From NCBI GenBank assembly GCA_027596075.1, contig JADGJC010000071.1, forward strand, positions 1 to 64,000: a stretch of DNA of 64,000 bases, read 5' to 3'. The position numbers were made by a program, and so were the translations under genes. This document shows, in pieces, positions 23,279-34,400 of this stretch. The notes below the pieces were generated by a model. That model was not told where the DNA came from. It saw nothing but the letters and a program-made list of their open reading frames with translations, and searched no databases. Numbering within the stretch: the first letter of the stretch is position 1; the number at the start of each line of letters is the position of its first letter. Source of the DNA: Rhizophlyctis rosea (Eukaryota > Chytridiomycota > Chytridiomycetes > Rhizophlyctidales > Rhizophlyctidaceae).

Positions 23279-24645
23279 TCATTTGGGACCCTTGTTACCC
23301 ACCAACTTGTTCACATCAATGCTGCTGACGGTAAGCGGCTTTGCAGTGCCGTAAGACCCGCCACCAATGATCAAAAGATGGTCAGGGTAGTCCTTGAGGA
23401 TGTGCATAGACCGACTGTACGCGTCGGGGGCGGGAGTGTAATGTTCCTCCCACTTGTCAGGAGCACCCAAGAACCTGTTAGTGAAGACCTGGCTGTGGTC
23501 GGCGTCGCTGACGATGATGGTACCGTGCGGGCCACCAGCGGGGGTCCAGACGACGTAGGGGGATGCGTTAGGCTGGGTGTTGTTAGCGACGAGAGGGATT
23601 CCGGGAGAGAAACGGAAGTCCAACGGGCTTTTGGCGATGTGGTAGACGACGGGGTACTCGGTGGGGTAGTTGACTGTGCCGAGGACGACAGTTTGGCAGA
23701 AGGGGCATTCGTGGACGAGAATCCAGTTGTTGTCGGGGAGGTGGGCGATGACGGTCATACCGGGGCGGGCGGAGAAGTTACCGAAGGCGACGTCATCAAC
23801 GACGGGACCCCAGTGCTTGAGGTCGGTGGTGGTTTGGTGGGCAAGCTTTTGGCTGTGGTCGTTGTCGCGTTGGTCGGAGTAGTAGCAGACGATTTGGTTT
23901 CCGAACTCGCTGTGTGCGTGCAAATTAAAGGAAAGGTTAGGTCTATGAATCCTGACCGCAACTTCCGAATCCCAACCCCGCATGCCCCATTTCCGCCAAA
24001 AGGCAAAGGCAACGACACTTACAGCAAGTACGGCTCCCAGATGGGGTGCGCGTGGTCAGCCGTGTTGGGCTCAGTTCCCCTTGCGACGTTCGACACAAAC
24101 TTCCAGGTGTAACCCAAATCGAAACTGGCGTACACATCGATGTTCGTGCTAGTAGAGTTCCACGAGTTTCCGCTGGCAAGAATGGTTCCCTTAGGGTATC
24201 CGGGGAAGTCCTTTGACAACTGCATGATCGCCGGCTGGGCGGACATGCCGTTCCCGTTGACCTGGTCGGTGATGTTGGAGATCCACTTCCAGGTAACACC
24301 GTGGTCCTTGCTTTGGAAGACGGGGAAGGCGGGTTTGCCAGCAGCGCCCCAACGAGGGGAGACAGTGACGAGGAGAGTGCCATCAGTGAGCTCAACCTGA
24401 CGGGGGTAGAGGGTGCCATTGGGAGCGTAAATAACGTTGTTATCAAAGAAGGGGACTGGTTTGGGGGCAGTGGGGGGCTTCTGGTAACCGGGACCCTTAG
24501 GAGGGGCAGGGACGGGGTGAGCAGGGGCCGGGTGCGCAGGAGCTTTGGATGGGGCCGGAATGGGGTGTGCGGGAGGAATGTAAGAGGCGGAAACGGAGGC
24601 CATGGCCAGCATGGCGGCCGAAGCCAGCGCGAATACGGAGCGCAT
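23279..24645 (-). CDS. secreted sialidase-fold (BNR/Asp-box) protein, GH93-like
   Basis: Two exons, 24645-24023 and 23909-23279, separated by a 113-bp GTAAGT...CACAG intron, join in phase to encode 417 residues. A signal peptide (MRSVFALASAAMLAMASVSA) is followed by a Pro/Ala/His-rich linker (residues 21-65), then a beta-propeller-like domain. Two Asp boxes of the S-x-D-x-G-x-T-W form are visible (SKDHGVTW, SFDLGYTW). The stretch WEPYLLEFGNQIVCYYSDQR, with later HQTTTDLKHWGPVVDDVA and RPGMTVIAHLP, is typical of glycoside hydrolase family 93 and relatives, which include exo-arabinanases acting on arabinan. Substrate cannot be read from sequence; a role in plant or algal wall breakdown is inference. 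The Pro-rich linker looks like an extracellular spacer. No breaks are seen. Confidence 0.8.
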
Positions 24646-24732
24646 CTTTGGGTTTCAGCGAATATGTAGCCTAGGGACGGTTGGGAACTGGTCTGGACAA
24701 CGTTTTGCGAAGGTATGCTCAGAGGAGAGCCT

Positions 24733-24738
24733 TTTTAT
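24733..24738 (-). promoter_or_regulatory. TATA box of the GH93-like gene
   Basis: On the minus strand the word TATAAA (within ATATAAAAAGG) lies about 90 bp upstream of the ATG at 24645. Confidence 0.55.
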
Positions 24739-24739
24739 A

Positions 24740-26176
24740 TTCTTCTCTTCGTTGATCTATGTTCAGATCGGAATTTAGGGAGAGATGCGTTCTTGAGACT
24801 CACAACGTGACAAGTGAAGGCCATACGGAGTAGCGACGTGGTGAGCAGCATGGAACAATTAGGCTTTATCCCGACAAGTGAGACGCCCTTCCACCACCCT
24901 TAGAAGAGTCTAAACCTCGCTACACACCGAGCTGGCCCACGCCTGTCAACTCCTCAGTCACCATCTCCCCTTCGAGGAGCTTGAAGACCCAACGCCTCCT
25001 TCACCCTTCAAGAAGATGTTGCATCTCCATCAAGTGCACCTTCATTATGGGCCGGCATGCAAACCACGTCGCCACAGAACAATCCCGGTCGTTTTGACGT
25101 GTTACGGAGATTCCAAAAGCAGAGTCGTGGGAAAATATGTTCTCTTTTGTTGAACGCATCGAGGAAAGTTCTTCCAAAGGCGGTGAGGCGGATCTTCAGC
25201 AAAGGATTTGCACCGAATGGAGGTGGTGGCGAATTTTCCGCATGACCGCTGCTTCAACGTGGGCGCAGTGATTTACTCAAAGGGCTTCCATATCAGGCGT
25301 TACTTGCTTCTTTGAGTTACTTTTCATAATAGGGTCCGGAATTGAGATTGGCCTAATTGCTCCCATTTTTAGGATAATAACAAACGTCGCCACACACTTT
25401 CAACAATGTCTGGGGACATTCTGTGAAGAACCGGCTCCATACCGGGAGGCGTCAGCACTCGTTGAAAATTGGGCAGACCGAAGACACTTCTAATCCGGCG
25501 TGTATTGCTTGCAAAGGCAGTTGGCGCTGTTTTTGCATTCTGTTTTGGTGAAACCATGGAATGGAAATTGCCAGAGGCAACCGGCCACTCACCGATTTTG
25601 GTTGTCCGCCGTGTGTCGGGCGGAGACGGGCGGAGCTGGGAGGTTGTAGCCCATCCCTGGTGTGGTATCTCGATTTCGTATCTTAATTTGTTACGACACG
25701 GAAACATCAGTTTGTGCCTAAAATGGCAGGTCTATTACAGTATCAGCGAGGGCAAGGCAAATTTGGTGTAACAAAATTTGAACAATTTTGATCACAAAGC
25801 TGCGCCATTCGTTGCCGTGACTGTGCCTTTGGCCCGGAACCATGGACCACCAATGCTGCACCCTTCTACAGCCTCATATGTATTGCACTCAGGCAGTTAC
25901 TTACCTGTTCTCTCATCATGACAGACGTCGTACCGTACGGCACGGAGACGTGCACTGCCAACCATAAATTCAATGCTTGTGTGGAAGTTTGCTTTCATTA
26001 AGATAAAGATTGGAAAACTCATCGAATTGACCTCGCCGCGTCCTACTCCCCGTCCCAACGCTGTTACAGCTTCTCACACGAGTCTATAAACTATACACGA
26101 TTTTAGCCTGAAACCGCTGCACAGGGATTTAAGAATCTTTGCGATTTTCTATACGTCTCCCAACCCCACAGTAACC
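24740..26176. other. intergenic stretch, no gene seen
   Basis: About 1.4 kb between two minus-strand secretory genes. Two opposed frames near 25369-25771 have no family features. The word at 25705-25732 (TCAGTTTGTGCC...) recurs at 27543-27570 on the far side of the lectin-like gene with 24 of 28 matches. Confidence 0.4.
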
Positions 26177-27129
26177 TCAAGCCGCAGGCTTGGAGAAAAG
26201 CCAATCCGTAATTTTTGACTGCACCGTGCCCGTGTAGGGCATAGTGTCGTAAAGGCGAATGACTGCTGGCGTGTTGTTTCTGTAGACGTCAGCTCCGAGT
26301 GCGTTATAATTAGGCGAAGTTGACTACGAGGTGTGCATGTGTGAGTTTGTGAGAATGAGGGAGGGTAAGTGCGAGCCGGATCAAGCGGTGCAGTGCGCGA
26401 CGACGGATGACAAACTGGTTCCGAGATCATCCTAAGAAGAATTAGAAACTTACAGAAAAAATGTTGTAAAAGACGTAATCCGGGTCATCCGAAGCTACCC
26501 GTCCAGGGTCTCTCCAGACAGTGAAAGACCAGCTCTGAGCATCGACGTATTGGGGTAGACCGCATGTGTGGAGCTCCGCTGACGATTCCGCAAATGAAAA
26601 CAAACGAAAGTTTAGCCCAGATACCGAAACCAACCGCGACCGGATAAATGAATCCGCAAAAGCATATCATGTTCACCACATCACCCTTTACCCCTGCTCC
26701 CACATTCAGAACACGTCCACTCACCAGTATAGGGAGATATATACGTTACGCAATACTTCGTCTCCTTCCCACCTTCATACCGACGAATTTGTGCCCTCCC
26801 ATACATTCTCATCGCGAAGTCCTCAGCGGTGACGTAATAAATGAACTGCTGATTGAATCCTTTGGAACCTGTTCTGGGGCAGATCACCCACTTTAGGCTT
26901 GGATCCGTGACGGTGGTTTGAGCTGTCGTTGGGGATGTGTAAGGTTTGGTGACAAGCATTGGAGGATTTTCCAGTCAAGGAAGAGGAGTGAGGAGATAGT
27001 ACCTTGAGTTGTAAGGCAATAAGCTATGCCATCGTTGCCTTGGATTCGGATGGATCCTGGGCTGGGTGTTTGGGCAGTTGCAGATGCCAGCAGCGACACG
27101 GCGATGAGGGATGGAATTGAGATTTTCAT
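26177..27129 (-). CDS. small secreted beta-trefoil (ricin-B-like) lectin-type protein
   Basis: Exons 27129-27003, 26922-26725 and 26578-26454 join in phase; a fourth exon is likely at 26279-26177. Exon 1 gives a signal peptide (MKISIPSLIAVSLLASATAQ) and the first strand (IRIQGNDGIAYCLTTQ). Exon 2 has WVICPRTGSKGFNQQFIYY and a second Cys-containing strand, and exon 3 has LHTCGLPQYVDAQSWSF, whose AQSW resembles the Q-x-W signature of ricin-type trefoils. The product would be about 183 residues, small for two trefoils, fitting one. Secreted carbohydrate binding is inferred from the fold only. The last junction is odd: exon 3 ends in phase 0 at a GTAAGT beside a run of six T's, but the best reading of exon 4 (NNTPAVIRLYDTMPYTGTVQ) needs one base shift. 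Either an indel in the T-run or a different acceptor explains this. Confidence 0.6.
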
Positions 27130-30100
27130 GATATTGGTAATTGACTGTATTGAACGGGACAGTGTTTGTTCGCTCGGAAGGTCGCTTCATCATTGGAGGG
27201 GCTGGTTTTATGTGTTCTTTTGTCAGTCTAGATCCTACTCCGACGCACACGCGCCAGATAGAACGCCGACACAACCAATGCCACCGTGTTTTGTGTTCGG
27301 TCTCGCCCATCATGCACAACGTGTCGCCGAGCCTCCACCGAACAGCGCGGTTGGGCGAATCAGTGCGTTGGACTCGAGCCCAGGCCCGTCTGCGATATTC
27401 CTCACGGAATTGTTTCTATCTCGCGTTGCTGGTGTGTTGCATTCTGCATTTGCTGCGATTACGTCCGTTCATCCTACAGCTAAGCAAAGCATGAATGTGA
27501 TGACGTCGTGACCGAGCCACGCAAATCTCTGAATTCGGAAAATCAGTCTGCGCCCAAAATTGCAGGTCTAACATTCAACTATCGAGTAAATGCCTTCAAA
27601 ACTTGACGAGCAGGCACAAGATGAGAGGTTGGGTCATTAGAGTTGAACCAGCGGCTGACAGATGTCGTTGGCCCACACGTTAACAAGTTCCGCCGGACTT
27701 CTGGTTCTCCTGATCCAGTCCAAAAAAACAGAAGACAGTTCTCATAGGAGGGTTTACTACTGATCCACCGTGGTGTCTGTATGATCATGGGAACTTCAAA
27801 TGCGGCGAGAGAGATTTGCCTTCATACCTACGATTTCCTTCCCGATGACAGGCGCGTGCAATGGAGTCATCTCTGTGCTGCCGGTGTTGTATACAGGAAC
27901 AGTTCGCTATCTGTCATGCGGAGACCAAAATGAACTGGAAAATGAAATGGAAACAATGAAGAGATAGGCACACTCGCTGGTGAAAATCCGATGATTACAT
28001 CCGAACATCCTCGCGTTGCGCGAATCGGTTGTTAATCTCCATTTTCCGGCTGTTCAACGCATGATGAAGAAAAGAAAAATGAATTGTCGCTCCGCACGTT
28101 GTATCCCTTGCAAACCATTGAATGCGGGGGCATTCACGTCAAGTGCGTCGGGCCAAAACCACTCGAACATTGCAGTGTTAGACTGACGTTGCCTTCAATC
28201 ATTCTCTGCAACCGGCGGACTGAGATTGGCAATTATATGGGATCCGGGATCACGACAATTTTTGGTGTTGGTACGACACTATATAGCCGCACCTGTTGTG
28301 TGGAAGGGGAACTGCATCTTTTTTGGATACCAATTTCATTTCAAACTACCGTCAGCAAACATTGACAGGACACATCGATTGACCAACTTTGCAACGACGG
28401 TCCTGGAGTGCCTGAACCTGCATCGCGCAACCTGCAACAAGTTACGATGGACTGAAAAAGTGAAGGAGATCCCCATACTAAATCAGTCACCATGTGCAGG
28501 AGCCAAAAGTGGTCATTACTCAGTTGGGGGCATCATTGGACCCTCCTCACCGTGCATTCCCAAGTCCACCCCGAATACTTCTGACGCAATTTTCGGTGTT
28601 GCGCGATGCGATTCCCTCCGCAGCGAGCATGCTGAAGAACACATAGCTTATGTACATGAAGTGAGTAATTGTGGTGAACTGCCTGAAGCTCACTGCAGAA
28701 GTGTGTCCCGTCCACTCAAACACCTGCTGTCCGCCTCAATTTCGTCTCTCCTTTTTGCTGGCACTAAAGTGTAGCAGTCCGTTCCTCACTGGGGCTCGCA
28801 AACGAAACCGAGGTGATTCCAAAAAGGTACGGCCGGTGATATCCTATGCGACTGGGACGGTGTTCAAACGCTGATTCCTCCGTTGTATCACATTGATGGA
28901 TTCTAATGTTGGAAAACAATGCTTGTTGGCGGCATCATAAATCTGCGCGCGCAACAATGCCGCACGAAACTCAAACCTGGCACGTACTGCTCCCTTTAAG
29001 GCTGTATATGCAATGTCACAATGATTGACGCCAAACTTCTTCCCTACGCCTTCAAAAACTGTCAATCAACGGGCAGAAAAAAGAACGTTGGCGCGTGACG
29101 AAAACGATTGTTGTGTCTGGTGTATTGGCGACAGATAGTGAACCTGCGTCCGATATGCTCGCATGAACACCATGGGTTTGGCAATTCACTCATTCTGGAG
29201 GGGAATGGAGGGGATTTGGAGTTGATGAGTGCTGACCTTCCATCCGGGGAATGAAGAGGGCAAAGCTCAATCCGTTTGAGCCAGCTTTCATCCATAGACA
29301 GAAGCTAGCTATATCTTATGAATCAACTTGCAATGATTATTTTTGGTGCGCACGTTGCACATTGGCGACAGAATCACGACGGATTCGGGTCAAAAGAAAG
29401 TCACGGTATTCTGAACTATGGTGGAGCTCTCATCGAAGTCATTGAATGCTACCACAAACATATTCCCTTCCTGACGCAACTCTGATCCACTCAGCCGGGC
29501 GCCATTCCTTCAGAGAAACGGTACAAATTGAACCATGCTCCGTACACAGAGCTTATCTGGACTATCGAATCCCGGTAGTTCATCTTTTTGTGAGGGAGTG
29601 CTTGGTCTTTCGTTTGCCTTCGGTTCCATTCCCGAGCCAACATACTAAATCTATCAACGCGTCACTGACTTCTTGTGCTGCTCGAGAATTTTGGAGAAAA
29701 GCTAATGCTCCTAGGAGCGGCGCCCGAGACACCTGATGAGGTGCCTTACAGATGATTGTCGTGTGTGGTAATGGTGGACTTATTGCTGAATGTGCCTTTG
29801 CTGCAACGGCCAAACTAGGGGTGTGCAGCGTGGGCGAAGTGCCCGACAAGTAGGTTAGCCAAAAAAAAAATGCTGCGCAACACGCTCCTTGAATCGACAA
29901 CTAAGTACTTGACTTTGCGTTGAGAGTTAGTTGCTCCTGTATCTGACCCCGAACCACCGTTTGGGCGAGCTTAGCTGTCAACAATGCAGAAACACGGCGG
30001 CCATGTCAATAGGCAATGGTTGAAGGTTCCGACCTACTTCGGGCCATGTAATTGAAGTGATCAAGTTGGCAGTGAACACATCGGTGCAAAAGAAATCTAT

Positions 30101-31302
30101 TGGCTTGACTGCAGCTGCACCGAACGTTCATCAAGCAATCGGCTAGGTTTGTCTAGCTTGCAGCATACTTGTTACAGAGTCGGCCAAATATGACAGCTCC
30201 TGGCAGCAAAGGATAGCGATGCGCGGCATGAGATCATCGCGCTCATTGCAACGTGGCTTGCTGCAACGAACGTGGACATGAAATGATGGGTTGCCACAAG
30301 CTTGCAACGTGAAAACCAAGACATTCGATAATAGCGCCTTCATTGTATTGGGTCAGCACAAGCCTGTGGAATTGAGTTCGCATTGGCTAGAATAGGGAAG
30401 GTCCGGAGAAACAAGAGTGTATGTACGCTGGCATCTAAGTTCCGCATACATTTCATTTCGAGTGTAGCGCAGAAGGTGAAGTATCTTGTCAGATGCTTTG
30501 TGATTCACTGAACGTTGAAGCCCGAACTGTGGCAGAAACTGCTTCGTACACCTTTTACTTTTTCTCAGCAGACATTGATGAACGGTCACGCGAGAAACAG
30601 AAACATTCTCAACAGTTCCGTAATTTGCAGCAGGTAGATTGGCTTCTAAACTGCGAATCCAACAAAAGAAGCATTATCATCTGACCAGGCCATGTTAGTC
30701 CGTGACAGCGCAGGAACGGCATCTTGAATGCGTCTTCCCACCTGACTTTCTTTTATGCTGATGAGGAAGAATCAGCGTCAGAATTCTCACTTGGATTGTT
30801 CCATAGCCACCACGTGCACATGGTCTGAAAAACCATCAAAAGGACAATCACTACTACGAAAAGAACAATTGCAATCTTGAGGAGAAAGTGACACACTTTT
30901 GAGGCACCAGGTACCTAGCGGCATGAAACATTGTATACAGCCCATATCATGCGAATAATAAAGCGAGGTCTACAATCTGCTTCACATGCACTCTTAGATC
31001 AAACACATCAGCGCCATCATATCCTCAGACTGTATTGACACAAAGCAGCAAGTCAAAGCATGTGCCGAATCCAGATGGACCCTGAAATGGGTAATTTGGG
31101 GCACGGTGACGCCACATGGGGCTTGGCCGTTCCAGCACGCAACAAAAGTGTTCCTCCTCAACTGCGCTTTTTGACTGCGCTTCTCAACTGCGCTTTTCAA
31201 AGTCTCCGGGTTTCGTTCTCTCATCAAAGTCGCGACCTTGACCTTATGACAACGAACACGTCACTCACCCAATCAGATCGCTCCTCAGCCCCAGGATGCA
31301 GG
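27130..31302. other. gene-poor stretch
   Basis: About 4.2 kb without a recognisable gene. A plus-strand frame of 182 codons (28226-28774) and several shorter ones lack any family feature. A TAGGGGTGTGCA word at 29818 resembles one end of a hAT-type transposon, but no partner end is visible. Confidence 0.45.
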
Positions 31303-31303
31303 G

Positions 31304-31310
31304 TATATAA
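31304..31310 (+). promoter_or_regulatory. TATA box of the U6 snRNA gene
   Basis: TATATAA ends 30 bp before the predicted 5' end of U6, the spacing expected for an RNA polymerase III U6 promoter. Confidence 0.8.
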
Positions 31311-31340
31311 ACTGGGGATGCCCTTCATACTCCCGGTCAA

Positions 31341-31470
31341 GTCCTTCGGGACCTCTGACACCAATCAAATTGGATTCGATACAGAGAAGATTAGCATGGC
31401 CCCTGTACAAGGATGACACGCAATGCAAGAGTTTGGATTGACCTGGTTACAACCGGGGAGTTTTTTTTTT
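31341..31470 (+). ncRNA. U6 spliceosomal snRNA
   Basis: The catalytic core is unmistakable: the ACAGAGA box at 31381-31387 that pairs with the 5' splice site, the AGC triad at 31393-31395, and the ATGGCCCCTGTACAAGGATG internal stem-loop region followed by ACACGCAA. The 5' end forms a short hairpin, GTCC-TTCG-GGAC (31341-31352). The telestem is supported by CAATCAAATT (31362-31371) facing AGTTTGGATTG (31430-31440). Transcription should stop in the ten T's at 31461-31470. A perfectly placed TATA box lies upstream. The 3' part is longer than usual (about 40 nt after ACACGCAA) and contains an extra small hairpin, CCTGGTT-ACA-ACCGGGG. This is the only well-supported gene in a roughly 10-kb gene-poor stretch, and is presumably functional. 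Confidence 0.93.
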
Positions 31471-34400
31471 CAATCATGAACAAGTTCATCAGTCAATTGT
31501 CCAGACTATCAGAGAAAAAGAGATGCCCTTGTCAAGACTGGGGATATCCCCTTGAAAGCCAATTGAGACTCTGTTGAATGAAAAGGTATTTTCAAGCGGT
31601 GGGGATGGTATCGTAAATCCAGCGCCCAGTTGGCCAGGGTCCCGGTCGGTTCGTATCCTGCCCGTTGGACGCAAAAATGTTCTCGTCTGCTGTACGCTGA
31701 CAATCAACGATCTTTTTTCACGAAGAAAGCAAGCGTCAGTACGCTTTCACATAGACCACCTTAACACAGGAACAGATATAATGAATACAAATTGCTCTTC
31801 TTCCTTCATCGTTTAGAACGATCAACCTTTCACCGATTTCGACGTGCACTCCCAAAAGCATTGCTCTCCATTCCGTTGTCTGACTTCGGTAAAGAGTGCT
31901 TGGTGCGGGCAGTTAAGGGACAGCGATCGCGGCATCTTGCAAAATCGATGACAACATGGTTGAACGGCAACGGACAGAGTAATCCTTGCCAACCATATGA
32001 TGTGTTGCATCCAACTGTTGTGTTCATGAGATGCATGCTGATGCGGAGACAAGTGAAGGCAACAGCTCTGGCCTGATATGAAGATAGCGCTTAATAAGAT
32101 TCCTCGGCATGCGCGTAAAAAGTACGGTTTGAAATTAATCGAAGGAGATTGGCGCCAGTCACCACATGAGTGAATATGCGTTGGGATTGGAGCGTGGAAG
32201 CTGATTCATGGTCTGCGGATGCGGTGAGGCAGACAGACAATTTTACCTCTCATCATCAGTGATATCCAGAACATATGAATTTACAAAAGAAAAGATGGTA
32301 CAGGTTGGGTACATTAATATCGGGAACGACGGAGTCCCCTCCTGATCGAATGCGACTAGCAATGGTGATGTCCGAGTCAAAGATGATCGAGTTGCATACT
32401 TTGAGATGAACGAACTATGTCCAGACCGAATTACTACCCAGCGGTGACTTTCAATAGACATACCCCACTTTGGATTGACATGGTTATAATCAATTTTTTT
32501 GCAATTACTTTCTCCCAAGAGGAACGTTTGAAATCGAGGAGCGACGACTCTGGGAGCTTCTGGGGTTTCATATATGCAAATACAGCGGTTTCACTAAACC
32601 TGAAGACTGGAACTCACGGACCGTGTGGAATCAATTATGTCTTTTTGTGCATTATTTCTTTACAACGAACGATGCTGAGTTTTGAGGCGCGAGGGGCTCC
32701 GCAAAGCGAAAGTAAGGGAACTCTGACGCTGTCAGAAAATTTACCCATTGACTGTAGGGGATTGGAGAAGGTGGAGAAGCAAAATGTCAATGCGCAACCG
32801 ATCCCACCCAGTTTGCATGATCCTGAAGTCTCACATGTTCTGGGTTGCAACATGGTCTGTCACATGACTGTTTTTTTGTTCACCCTACTGATCACAGTGC
32901 TACTCCCTCAGTTGACTCACTCCGCTGCTCTCGGAGGGTTCATTCCCCACACCCTAATTTAGCCATGCGAGCGCACAGGCGCCAGACTTTTGACAAGCGA
33001 TTGAGGGCAGGCTAAAATTGAGGAGGAGGCACAGTAAGCACTTAGCACGCCGTTCATATTGGGATGCCGTTTGTACCCCTTTCGCGGACCATTCTGTTCT
33101 GTACCAATGTGCATACCCCCGTGTTGTGGTCAACGCAAACCGTTCGTCCCTGCTTTTAAGACCTTTCTTCCGCATTGTCGTCATTGATGCATTGCAGAAA
33201 ACATCGTAAATTCAAGAACTTGGACCGTCACCAAGTAATGACCGCATCGGCCTCGTTTTTGCGAGTGTCACCAACCAAACTCCTTATGGGGGGAAGTACT
33301 CAGCTCGCGCCGTTTGGGCAGTCGGCAGAGTTCGAGCTATGAGAGTGTTTCGCACATGTATCTCTTCTTTGCTCAACTAGTAAAGAAGAATGCAGAGGCA
33401 GCGGGCGTACCCATGAGTTCTGCACCGTGAAAGGTTGACTGCAGGAAGGTTGGCGTCTGCGTGCCACACTTTCTTCAGCCAGATTGCAAAAAGGGCAACG
33501 TTACAAACCTCATTGGAAATCTCTTCTTTGGACTGAGCGAGGAGTATGCATTTGATCGGCATCATCATCACAAGAGCTGGCACATGCATATATTGTGTAC
33601 GAAAGTTGTTTCAATGAAAAAGGGAATGGGCCCCAATGCAGCTGCTCCTCCCTTCGCTGGTCCGGCCACGGGTGATCGTTGTTTTTTGTGCTGGCTGTAA
33701 GCAAACCACATCATACCATCACATTGTAAGTGCCAGCAATCATGGAGCTTATAGCGCCCCAAACATTTGTATTCCTCTGAGTCTGAGGGCGTGGAGACCT
33801 ATCATTGCCAAAGCGGACAAGTCGTTCAGCTCCTCGAAGAGGTTGGGTTATGCCCGGAGTGTTGATAAAATCCAGCTAGCATCCTTTTTTGCGCCGACTT
33901 CCCGTTTGCTGCATTCGCCATGGATGACGTGCTCACCATCTGACCCCCCAAAGGTATGATCCTGATTCATCCACTTAGTGGGTGGAAGCAGTCACTGGTG
34001 GATGCACCACTTTGTGCAGAAAAAGTTTAAGACCACAGAATCACATGAAATTAGAAGTGCGTGCTTTTCTGAGATACGTACTGGTGGCCTTCCGCCACCT
34101 ACTCGCAACCTGGACATCAGCGGCTTGATCGGACCGCTGCGCTCTTCCAGCTCCAAAAGTACTTTCTTTTCCTCTCTTGCAAACTGCTAGTAGTCATACT
34201 GCAAATCATCCACCGCAAGCCAATGCAGAGTTCGGGCTTTATATGCCATAGTCAGCCAGACTTGAGTGACTTGCTTGATGCCACTTCATGTTTCACCCAT
34301 TACCTATGCCAGATATTTCGGTCGCATTATCATTGAACGCAATACGGCGTTCTATTTTCAAAACGTGTCACTTTAAGAAAAAGAAAAAGAAACAACTAAG

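Noticed and set aside
29815..29860. TAGGGGTGTGCA...GGGCGAAGTGCCC resembling one end of a hAT transposon
   Set aside because: No matching inverted end or target duplication was found in the window; a single end of this length could be chance.
31615..31690. tRNA-like sequence (GGTTCGTATCC resembling a B box; TGGCCAACTGG on the other strand resembling an A box)
   Set aside because: The two boxes are on opposite strands, and no 7-bp acceptor stem or proper T-stem can be formed, so no tRNA is supported.
32417..32962. 181-codon plus-strand open frame with a hydrophobic C-terminal stretch
   Set aside because: No conserved pattern; the hydrophobic stretch alone is weak evidence in a motif-free region.
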